Source of the DNA: Capsaspora owczarzaki ATCC 30864
Lineage: Eukaryota > Opisthokonta > Filasterea
DNA length: 64,000 bases
Assembly: GCF_000151315.2 (NCBI RefSeq)
Contig: NW_011887299.1
Location: 1,447,884-1,511,883 of the forward strand
Direction of reading: 5' to 3'
Shown: positions 21,151-31,270 of the stretch, in pieces
Layout of the letters: each line of letters opens with the position of its first letter
How positions within the stretch are numbered: the stretch's first letter is position 1
Made by a program: the position numbers and the translations under genes
The notes under the pieces: model-generated
What the model saw: the letters and a program-made list of their open reading frames with translations, nothing else
Databases searched by the model: none
Told to the model about the DNA's origin: nothing

Positions 21151-24100
21151 CTACTCGGCAAAGGCAGTCTTGTGCCGAGTCGAGAGCAGCAATTGAGACA
21201 GATTCGGATGCGCCTCTTGCCTGGAGGAGCTCGCACTCAGAATGGAGCTGGCAATGCTGTGTAGTGGAAGGCAGTGAGAGGGGTTGTGGATGGTGAGAAT
21301 GAGCAACAAGAGATTCCGTCGAACAACGACAACAACAACAATAAGAAAAAACCCAAACCCCCCAAGAAAATCACGTTGAACAGCCACGCACCTCGGGAAA
21401 TGCAACAGGTTGATCAGCTCATGCGCGCGTTTCAGAACGACCGATTTGAACAGTGGTGGGACCGATTTGGCCGAGTCGCCCGAGTGCTGCTTGACAATTT
21501 TGGCAAGACAAAGCAGAACGCGAGGTGCAAGATCCATGCATCGAGCGGCCAGCTTGGCAAGTGCAGTCATCAACGATGTCATGAGACGAGCAGTAAAGCC
21601 AGCGCCAGAAGAGGCCTCGACGTTGCGAGATGCCGCAGCTGCAGTCATGTTGACCTCATAGGCAAAGAGCTCAAGAATCTCGTAATAGTGGACAAGCGTA
21701 TCAGTCGTCAACCGTGCGTCGTACTGCGGAGAGGCGTACTCTCCGATAGCCCAGATCAAGTTCAGGAAAAACACCTCCTTCCAATCAAACACACAAGGGC
21801 ATGCGAGGTGAGCTAGGAGCCAAGAAAAAAAAAAAAACAAAACAAACAACAAAAAAACACAATCGCGCAGCTCCTCGCCCCTCTCTCTCTTCCACACAAC
21901 TGCACACAACTGCACACACACAAGCCCCCCCCCACCCCCAGATAATCAAACCAAACAACCTAAAGCGCCGCTTCTTACACGAGAATACGCTTCCGTGCGC
22001 TGCGTCAGGAAATCGGAAATGTGGGTCCGCGATTCGAAAATCAAGCGCGGATGGGCGGCCAACAAGGTCAAAAGCAGCTCGGACATTGTGTGCCGCACTG
22101 TGTGCTGGTAGGCCCCCATGGCAAAGAGCCGAGTGAAGCGAGAGAGCAGCGCCTGCAGAAGTTGTCGATGAACGAGCGTTGTCTCGCCCGCGGGAGTGTC
22201 CTCAAGCACGGTCAAGAACAGTCGCTGCAAAAGAAGGGGAACCAACTCACAAGTGGCGAGCATCCGTCGGGATGGATTTGCCAGAGCGGTTTGCATAAAC
22301 TTGTCCAGTTGACCCGCCAAGCTGCCAGTCCACAAAAAGCCAGTGTCTGTGCTGTCGACGCCAGCACCGGCTTCGTCGCGCAACAAGTGCAGATAGATGG
22401 GTCGGAGTGGGAATTGTGCGGCAAGCGCGGCGGCCGTGGCCTGTTCATTGAAGGCAGGATGATTGGAATAAGGCAAATTGGAATCGGGCGCGATCAACCC
22501 AGCCGAGCTGTTGTCGGGCGCAAACGCCAACGACCCCACGGTTCCGGCACGGGAGAAGGGTGTCGGTTGCATTGCACCCGCATGGGGTCCAGCGGCCATG
22601 CCAATGCCCTCGGCTGACATTGATGCTTGACCCGCGCCGACAGAAAGCGGATTTCCTGGGCCATCCAAGGGCGGCGCAAGTGCAGCGAGCACAGACTTGC
22701 CCTTTTCTAGCGCAATGGTAACAAGTGGCAAGTCCAAGATGGCATGAAAGAGCGGAATCACGGTCGAGGGACCCAGCAACGTGGGAATGAGCTGAAGGCC
22801 TTCCGTGACAAACGATCGCGGGTTCCAGGCGAGTAGCTTGAGAAGGTTGGGCGAGTACCGCGACAAGACGCTGATGTGATGGACGCCCGACGAGCCGCTG
22901 GGTGCCTGCTGAGCGGAGTGATGCTGGAACTGAGAATGTCCGAGAGGCATTTGGTGGGACACGGCCTGAGGCTGGTGTTGTTGCTGTTGCTGCTGCGGTC
23001 CAGATTGCATTGCCAACAGTGCATCAACATTGCGAATCACAAGGTCGATTGTATCAAAGGCGGTTGTTTGGTCCCAGTAGGCGTTCGAGAGCACATCCAC
23101 CAGCAAAGCCTTGACCACTGGCTCGGGATCGAACATGACCGCATCAGCGTGGTTGAGAAGAAACTGGAGAATCACAACCAACAGCGGGCCCTTGGTGAAA
23201 TCTGTGGCGTTTCGGCCAAACAGGCGCTTGACGGCAGGGAAGACCCGAGGACCCACCGAGGGATCGATCTGGCCCAGGACATCGAGGATGCGGATTGCTT
23301 CAATCAATGCTGCATCCGCTCGGTCCTGTGGGCACAAAATGGACAAAAACAGAAGTCAAGGTGCAAAGATGAGACGCCAGTTAGAAAATGACAATCCAAA
23401 CAACCAATTCAAAATCATCCGTTCTGGGCTCCTTCTCTTCCAACCACTCCCACCCCCCGTACAAATTGAACAGCAACACGACTCAATACGTACAAGTTCA
23501 CCAAGGCGTTGACGATCGGCTTGGGTTCGGGTCTCGACTTGGTCGAAAATGCGAAGGCAGTACTCAACCACAGCATCTTTGAAGGACGAGTCGAGGCGAT
23601 CACCACTGGCTGATGCCGAGGAGGCAGTGGAGCCTGTCGGAATAACATCCGCCGAGGCTCGGATGGAGGAGAGATGGCAGAGAAGCCAAGCGTGCAGCAT
23701 GGAGAAGGCTTGCACGTTCAAGAGCTGCTGCTCGGGGAAGAGCGGGGTCTGCAGGCTCAAGACAGTAAAGGCGTCTTGGGACCGGATGTCGTTTTCAGTC
23801 ACGGTGCTCGAAGCAGGACGCGACTTGCGTTGAGACGAAAACAGCTGACGCGGCGCAGACTTGGAATCGGCAGGGCGGGATTGGCTGCCTGGATCGTGCA
23901 GCAGCTCTTGCAGCTGATCGTTGAGCGAATCCATCGAGTCTGCATCAAGAATGGTGCTGGATGCAGACAAGGTGCCGGGAGGAGCACTCGGAGTCAGCCC
24001 AGGGGACGGGATGGGCGATTGGGGAGGCGCCGTCTCTTGGTTGTGCGGGAGCTGGTGCTGCTGTCGTGGCATCAGCTGCAGCAGCTGATGGTGTTGCCAC

Positions 24101-25554
24101 CACGCTCTGTAGTGCAGCTGGAGCTGGTAACGGGAGAGGGCAGCAACCATCGCAAGCGACGACAAGCGGATTCGAGGAGCAGTGGCGCTCAGCGATGCAT
24201 CGCACACCCATTCAACCGCTTGCGGGATGTGCTTGTTGAGTTGCCAGGCGGAAGAAACGGCCAACAAGACTGGTAGAATGAGGGGAATTCGTCGGCTGCA
24301 ATGGCACAGAGAGGCGAATGCAAAAAAATAGAAACGAAAATAAAAACATTCAAACAAAACAAAAAAGATGAGCAAAGCAAGTCGTACAACAGGTCGCCGT
24401 CTTGCTCTCTTGTGCAACACAACTCGAAAGAACAAGAGCAACAAAAGGGCGTCTCCACACCACTCACAGGTCAATTGGAGCTCCGAATCCAACAGGAATT
24501 GGAAGCGCGCCCACGGCAGTCAAGTCGATTTGGCGAAGTGCCATCGAGCACAACTGCCACACGCGTCCCGGTTGAGCAAATCCCACCTGGCCTGCATCCG
24601 ACAAGACAGAGAACAGGTGCGCAATCTGTGCGATTAGGAGGAGTAAAACGAGCGATGAACAGGGTGAGCAGAATGGTTTTGTTGGAAAAAACAAGCAACA
24701 AAACCCCAAAGACCTGCCCTTGTTATTGACTGCAAAAAAAATGCGCGTGCTTACAAGTTCACCCGATGCCTTGGTGCTGATGCGGTTGCCGACCGAGCGA
24801 CCTGGTCCGGTGAGCCCGCCGGCCGAGACTGAGAGCAGATTGACGAGCAGCCGCAGCGCATCGATCGGCTCTGCGTTCGTGCCACCTCCGCCGCCGCTGG
24901 TTGCACTCGAACTGGAAGATGCCCCTGTGTTCGAAGCGGCGGCGGCGGCAGCAGCAGCAGCAGCAGCACTGGATGCACTGGAGGCAGCGGATTGAGCATT
25001 GGATCCAAACGCAGCGCCTGAAGCAGCCGATCCCGGAGCCGCAGCAAACGACGACGATGACGATGAGGACGCTTGAGCGGATCCCGAGCCTGGTGCGTTG
25101 GTCGGGTTGGCCTGGCCAGCCAGTGCCGCGGCGGATGAGTGCTGCTCACGCGGCTGGATGGACGCGACGAGCGACGCCGAGAGAGCGACCGCGTCCTAGA
25201 GGCAAACAACAACAACGCAAGATCAATGAAGGAAAGGGGGGTTCGGGGGTTAGGGGTTAGGGTTGAGTGGCGTGCAGCGATGGCAGTGGAAGTCAGACCA
25301 GCTGATCCATCCCCAATGCAACTCCCAGCCAAATTTCAATCCCAATGCAATTCCAGCCAAATTTCAATCCATTGCAATTCCCAGCCAAATTTCACAGTAA
25401 GACACGTCGGAAACCCCCCCTTCTCTCCAATTCGTCGCATTTTGCTGGGTTTTTGTGTTGTTTGATGGGGTTTGCACAATGTTCGCGCGTTTACGGGTTG
25501 AAGCTGCTCGCCAAAGCGCCGGACGAGCTCGATGGCGCTGGTCGCGGACGACAT
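21151..25554 (-). CDS. AP5Z1: AP-5 complex subunit zeta
   Basis: Seven exons on the minus strand: 25554-25495, 25195-24755, 24625-24468, 24295-23494, 23325-21979, 21777-21392 and 21235-21151, giving 1092 residues (human about 807). Diagnostic AP5Z1 blocks occur in order: LLNVQAFSMLHAWLL, AIRILDVLGQIDPS, NLLKLLAWNPRSFVTEGLQLIPTLL in two parts, LFHAILDLPL, WAIGEYASPQYDARL and LMTALAKLAARCMDLAPRVLL. AP5Z1 (SPG48, KIAA0415) is an alpha-solenoid scaffold that joins SPG11 and SPG15 on late endosomes and works in retrieval of cargo from late endosomes. The extra length is polyAla/Ser/Gly in exon 2 and Gln/Pro/Ser-rich linkers in exons 4 and 5. The gene is divergent from SRP14, with starts 301 bp apart. 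The short first exon (20 codons) is inferred from phase and the GTAAAC donor. Confidence 0.85.
25238..25265 (+). repeat. Short telomere-like TTAGGG/TTAGGGG stretch in AP5Z1 intron 1
   Basis: A G-rich run on the plus strand contains GGGTTAGGGGTTAGGGTTG, resembling opisthokont telomere repeats but only two to three degenerate units. It lies inside intron 25196-25494. Confidence 0.6.
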
Positions 25555-25855
25555 TTTTTGCTGAATCAAGGAGTGATGAGCAACTTGCAACAAGGAGTGG
25601 AGACAGAATGTATTCTAAGAAATCAATTTCCAACAAACAACTCGGAATCCAAGTGCTCAGAAAAGCCCTTCCAGTTCCAAATCCATTTCCATTATTCCAA
25701 TCCTGGATTGATCTTGGAGCAAGGAGAGATGGGTGACAGTTGGCGCTTTTGATTGGCGACAGGGCAGCTGAGCACGGTGTGTTGATCTGTTGTTCTCAGA
25801 ACTCTGAGCAAGAATGTCAGTCTTCTTTTCATTCTGCTTTGTACTTTGATCAGTG
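25555..25855. promoter_or_regulatory. Shared divergent upstream region of AP5Z1 and SRP14
   Basis: Only 301 bp separate the two start codons, so both core promoters must be here or in the 5'UTRs. I see no clear TATA box. The sequence is not repetitive. Confidence 0.5.
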
Positions 25856-27022
25856 ATGCTGCTTGATAACAGCCAGGTACCATTTCATAAGCAATCCCAG
25901 CTCGTTTTAGTGAACTCCTTCCGTAGCCTTGCTGGCTTTCCGTTGTCTTTTTCTCCTTGTCTCCCCCAGTTTTCCTTCCTTCGCTCCTTCCTTTCGCCTT
26001 CCATTCCCTGTCCGCTTGGCTGCTTGACTGCTTGCTTGTGATGATGACGTTCAGCCCGTCCAGTCAGTCAGCCAGCGTGTTCGTCCTGGCTCTCGCTCGT
26101 TTCCTCACTTCCTCGTGCCGCCACAATGCATTGTCAGCCAGTTTCGCTGTCCTGTTCCAACCTCAAACTCCACTCCACTCCAGCCTGACTAGCTTGTCAC
26201 TCCACTCTCATTGGACTCGCTTCTCGTGTGGTCCGCTCGCAGCCACAGAACGACCGTCTCACTCTCACTCTCTCACTCTTACTCACTCTCACTCTCACTC
26301 TCACGCTCGCTTCTCTCACTTTTTGATTCATTCGGTTTGTTCAACCAACACAGTTTCTGACCGAGCTCATGAAGCTCTTCCAACAACAGCGGCTCAAGAA
26401 CCAAGGCTCAGTCCGCCTCGCCATGAAGCAGCGTAAGTTCCAAAGCATGGACTCGCAAACGCTCAGAACCTAGCACTCGAGACCTCAGCACAAACACAAC
26501 ACAAAGAGAGTTGAGTTTTGCTGTACAATAACAACTGTTCGATCGAGCTCACAAAGATCTCAAATGGCGATTGGGGTTCGTTTCTCGCTCGCAGACACTC
26601 CTTACATTTCCAAGCGGCGATTGCGCGCTGCTGGCGTGGCTGCTCCTACTGAAGAGCCGGCTCCCGGCTGCCTTGTTCGTGCATCGCTTGGCAACCGCAA
26701 GATTAGCGCATTGGTAAGCCAAGGCCGGCTTTTGGTGCGATCCAGGTCTGACAATCTCGGTTCCTAAATGTTTTTCTTGTTCTCTGTCTCGATTCTTGTG
26801 TTCCGTTCTCAGATCAACTCGCGAGACTTGTCCAAATTCCACGTGGATTTCGGAAACGTCATCAAAGCCAGCATGGATAGCCTGAAGAAGAAGGATAAGA
26901 AAGCCAACAAAAAGACTGCCGCCGCTGCCGCCGCAGCCGCCGCCCCCGCAGCTTCCTCTGGCAAATCAAAGTCCAAGCAATCGAAGCCAGCAGCAAACAC
27001 GGCCACCCCAATGCAATCGTGA
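25856..27022 (+). CDS. SRP14: Signal recognition particle 14 kDa protein
   Basis: Four exons: 25856-25876 (only MLLDNSQ), 26354-26432, 26595-26713 and 26813-27022, giving 142 residues. The join reads MLLDNSQ-FLTELMKLFQQQ, matching the animal start MVLLENDxFLTELTRLF. It continues with GSVRLAMKQ, CLVRASLGNRKISAL and FHVDFGNVIKASMDSLKKKDKK. SRP14 pairs with SRP9 on the Alu domain of SRP RNA and causes translation elongation arrest during ER targeting. The C terminus is an Ala-rich and Lys/Ser-rich tail ([22 protein letters not shown]), a feature also seen in primate SRP14. The seven-codon first exon would be missed by simple ORF calling. The gene is convergent with the TFIIIC-like gene, with only about 126 bp between stops. 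Confidence 0.93.
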
Positions 27023-27136
27023 AACAATTCTCGACCTCAGCCGCGATTCCCCCTTTCTTGCTGCGAAACGAACAAACAGAAAAATAGCATTTGATGTGGC
27101 GATTGGATTTGTGCAATTAAAAAGTCATACTTTCTT

Positions 27137-27202
27137 CTCTGAAATGTACTACAACTGTCTCTGAAATGTACTACAACTGTCTCTGAAATGTACTACAACT
27201 GT
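27137..27202. repeat. Three exact 22-bp tandem repeats spanning a stop codon
   Basis: Units start at 27137, 27159 and 27181 (CTCTGAAATGTACTACAACTGT, given as CTCTGAAATG then TACTACAACTGT). The TAG stop of the minus-strand WD40 gene lies in the copy farthest downstream. Because 22 is not a multiple of three, each copy is read in a different frame. Confidence 0.95.
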
Positions 27203-28288
27203 CTCTGAATTTACAACAACCTTGACAGGAAGAGCGGCATCGCTGGCACTGGCTTGAGCAACGACCAACAGTCCGCTGCTGGTCCCCACTGCCAACAGTC
27301 CGCTGCTGGTCCCCACTGCCACCAGACCATCGAGGATGCCAGGATTGGAATTGATGCGACACTGATTGGCAGGCTGTAATGGATGGGGAAAGTGCCCCAA
27401 CGCGTCAGCATCCTCCGGCACCGATTCTGCAGCTTTTGACGTGGGCAACGGGGCTTTGCCGCGACGTGCAATGCGGTTGTCTCTGAGAGGAATGTGGTCT
27501 TGGCTGAAAACGACGCACAAGGCCTTTCGCTCGTTCCCCTGGTTGTCAAAGCGGGTTTCAAAGGACAATCGCTGTCCCAGCTCGATTCCCGTTTCGCCTG
27601 CAGTCTGCTCATCGCTTTGAGAAGAATCAGAAGGGGAAGTTGTCACCGCGTGAACACTGGTTGAGAACAGGTGAACTTCCGACCCGACACGAAGACCTGA
27701 CTGCACGCGCGTTTTGGCAGAGCCCAGCAGGCCGCGCGCCAGCGTGCGGAAGAACACTGCGTGGAATGTTCCGCGCTCGGTGCTCATCAAGCCCAGTGGG
27801 AGAGTGTTCGAGACGTCCATTCGACTGCTGTAGTCGTAATGCGAGAACACTTGCTTGGAGGCGTTTTGGACGTAGTGATCCATCAATGTGGTATTGTCTC
27901 CGGTGGTATCGCGCGACATCAGGAGAACGGGCTGCCACGGAGTCCACTGTACGGACAAGAGTCGACGCTCCTTGAAGACGTGCAACGGCCGCACACAGTC
28001 GCGCAAATCCCAGACGGATGCGTCACCGTTGAGGGAGCCTGTCACGACCAGGTACTGCGATCCTGGGCCAACATCTACGGCACAAATATTCGACTCGTGT
28101 GCTCTGAATGTCCGGATGGGAGCGGCGCCACTGCTGCGGTTGAGATGACTTGACATTTCAGGTCGAAGCGACGGTTGAGCCCCCGGTTGCGGATTTTGGC
28201 GCCAAGGCACCGAATACACAAAGACAAACCCACTGCTGGCTCCGACCACCAGCTGCCAGCGTCCATCGCCCTCAGGACTATGATGATC

Positions 28289-28319
<31 letters not shown>

Positions 28320-30862
28320 GCCGCGTCCGGGGTCACGTGCATGGGAGTGGGCAAAAAGTAATCAAAATCGGGCACAGTCTCGTTGTTTGACACCTGCGCC
28401 TTGACGCCATCTTGGGGAGTAGCATTGCTGCACGGTTGCCACACGAGACACGAAGGGCAGTCACCCAGAGGCAAACACGACTCAAAGATAGGCCGAGACG
28501 ACAAGATTGGGCGATCCACTCCCGCCGCAGACTGCGCCACATCTGGTGCAACACGGGCAGGATGCGGAATCGCATACACGGCAATCGAGCCATCGCCAAA
28601 GGCGGCAGCGAGGTGACCCAGGATTTCCGCGTCGTTCCAACCGTCGCTCGGCTTTGGGCACCATCGCAGCGCCCACACGCGACCGCGATTGTGCCCCACG
28701 CTGAACTGCAGGGTGGACTGGTTCCCAGATGACGGAAAGGAGGGAACAGCCCAAATCTGAATGAGGCCGGTCTGCGTGCGTTTGGCGGCGTTTCTTGCCA
28801 ACTTTTGCCAATCGTTGCCTGCAGCAGCCGAGGCAGGGTGTGGCGCCGAGTCTGCCTGGTCAGATGAAGCATCTTGCTGGCACTGAAGCCACGAGCCCAT
28901 TTGGAACGCGTCAGGCAACGGGGCCACAGCGAGGTATTGCGTCGGCTCGGCTCGCGATGTTGGGCACCAATCCAACGCCCAGACGGGTCCTCCCACGTTG
29001 AGGACATGTCGAATCGGGGTGGATGCGTTTGGACAGGCGTACGATGTCAGTGGCTGCAATTGACGTGCGGTAGATGCAACGGGAGCGGATTGATGCGACT
29101 GAAGGCGGACGGCCTCGAATAAAACCGAGTTGCGACGAAATTGCCCGGCCAAAAGTGCACCACGCTGCTGAGTGTCGCTGACCAATTCAAAGTCATCTTC
29201 GCCGACAGGTTTCGGCAGGGCTGCGACCGGCTGATGCGTGGGCGCAACGACATTCAAGAATAAACGCCTCTCAAGCGCGCTATCGTCCATTTGTCGCAAT
29301 CCAACGGATGGATTTCGAGCATGTAGGGATGTTATGAGTGGAAGGCGGGACGCAGGTGGATGTGCCTGCGTATTGACAAACTTGCCAACGACCTCGGGGG
29401 CGGGGGCGAGTGCTTGCGGGTTGAATGTCGCGATTGTAAAGTGCGATGTCTGGCTCGCCCGTGATGGGGTGGCAGGGTTGTTGATTACCATGGCAGTAGC
29501 ATTATCAGAGCTACTGGTACTTGTGCGGGCAGGCGTCGAAGGGTTTGTTTCCGGCTCGATTCTCGTGCGCTTGGTTTGCGGACTCTGCTCGCCGTCCTCT
29601 CTATGGCGAATCTTGCGTTGCGCAGCTTCAGGGGTGGCCGTGCCTGGTGTAGCTTGACCTAGGACAAAAATACAGAGACGATCGATAAAAAAACCAAAAA
29701 GCACGCGAGTTGGAAACAACATGGTCAAACGTCTCATCAAAACCAGACTCTAGAACACATAAACCAAAACAAAATGCTGCTCACTTGATCTGGGGGATTG
29801 TGCTTTCTTTGGCTGGCTACTGCTGCTGCTGCTGCTCGTCGGCTTTTCGGAAACCAAATGCGCATGCTGCTCATGGTACTGCATGCCGTTCCTGTTTTTC
29901 ATGCCTTTTAAGCAGGTTTGCAAATGGCATCGGAATGGAGCATCTGCGCACAGTGGGCATATCCACCCGAGACGTTCGGGAGCCAGTGCCAGACTCTGGA
30001 GCTCGCTGATGGCGTTGGTCAGGTACGCTCGTTTGTTCTCGGTTGCAGAGGTCGGTGCATCGGCCACACTATCCTCAATGATTTGCGCCCCAAACGGCTC
30101 AACCTTGCGACTACGCAGATACATGTTGAGATCGCTGTGGAGCTGGCTCCGGAGCAACGGCTTGCGCGAGAGTTCCTGCTCTGGGTTTTGCAATTCGACC
30201 CGCGTCCGCTGAGCGAGCGGAGCCACAAGGGCCCTCAGTTCTCGCACGAGCTTTTCCAATGCCGCGATGGTCGCGTTCTTGGGCACCTGCTTTGTGACGA
30301 GTGGATTGGCAGCGAGCGGTGAAGCAGCAGCAGCAGCACCGCTGGTCTCATCGTCCTTGTCCTTGTCCATGTCCTTGTCCTTGTTGTCCTTGTCCATGTC
30401 CTTGTTCTTGTCTTTGGCCTTGACCTTGTCCTTGACCTTGTCCTTGTGAGAGGGAGGCACCGCTGCCTGGCTTTGTTGGCCTCGACGGGAGCTACTTCTT
30501 GCGCGTGTGCTCTTCGTTCGCGCTGGCTCAGCCTGGTCTTCGTCCTGCTCTTGGTCTTGGTCTTGAGATTGAGATTGAGATTGGTCTTGGTCTTTGTCTT
30601 CGTGAGCTTGAGCTTGAGCTTGAGCTTGAGATTGAGATTGAGCTCGGTCTGCATCGTCCACAGCCACAGCCACCGTCGCAGCGTCCTCCTCGTCATGAGC
30701 AAGTCCGCACAGGTAGACGCAGCCGTTGACAGAGCAGACGGCGGCGCGCACTGGCCATGCATTGGCATTGGCATTGACTGGAGGGTGATCTGCAATGGAC
30801 GCCTTGCAGCCGCGGCAGAACGCGTCGCAGCCCGAGCGATGCAGCGACGCCACAGATTGCAT
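27149..30862 (-). CDS. Zinc-finger/WD40 protein resembling TFIIIC subunit 2 (TFIIIC110)
   Basis: Two exons on the minus strand: 30862-29785 and 29658-27149, giving 1195 residues. Exon 1 has scattered Cys/His pairs near the N terminus, a long Lys-Asp/Ser-Gln low-complexity section, and a C2H2-like unit (ICPLCADAPF... then MKNRNGMQYHEQHAH). Exon 2 has a WD40 region: GPVWALDWCP, YLAVAPLPD, IQIWAVP, GRVWALRWCPK, LAAAFGDGSIAVYAIP, SNICAVDV and GDASVWDLRD. The pairing of WxLxWCP repeats with SxAVYxxPHP is reminiscent of GTF3C2/TFIIIC110, the pol III factor binding the B box. The assignment is by remembered pattern and is tentative; a generic WD40 protein is the alternative. The C-terminal end is built of short tandem duplications (27265-27318 and 27137-27202), and the stop lies within one of them. 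Confidence 0.6.
27265..27318. repeat. 27-bp in-frame tandem duplication in the WD40 gene
   Basis: Two identical 27-bp units encode the repeated peptide AVGTSSGLL near the protein C terminus. Confidence 0.95.
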
Positions 30863-31038
30863 TACTGGCAGGAATCAAAGTTGAAGGAAACAAAGTGAAA
30901 GTGAAGTTTGGTTTGGTCGGTTTGGAAGAGCGGCTTGCAAGTAGCAGCGAGTGAGTGAATGAGTAACTGAGAAATTGAGATTGAATGACTGAGAACGACG
31001 AAAGAGTGTCAGTGATAGTAACAGTAATAGTATTTGAT

Positions 31039-31113
<75 letters not shown>

Positions 31114-31270
31114 GGATCCATAGAGCAGACATAGCCTCAAATCCAAAAAGCAAACAAACAAAAGAGCTGTCTGAGGGTCTGAGCATTTGAGCATTGACCT
31201 CGTTCAGTACAGTATTTTCATTCGCGAATCATCAGCTCAGTCTTTACTATTGCACTCTTCCGCTTTGTCA
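30863..31270. promoter_or_regulatory. Divergent upstream region of the TFIIIC-like and GCPII-like genes
   Basis: A 408-bp space between divergent start codons, containing the ATG-type trinucleotide array. No other feature is recognised. Confidence 0.5.
31041..31112. repeat. (ATG)n trinucleotide array
   Basis: About 24 perfect ATG/GAT units in a divergent intergenic region. It would supply many upstream ATG triplets to a plus-strand 5'UTR if transcribed. Confidence 0.95.
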
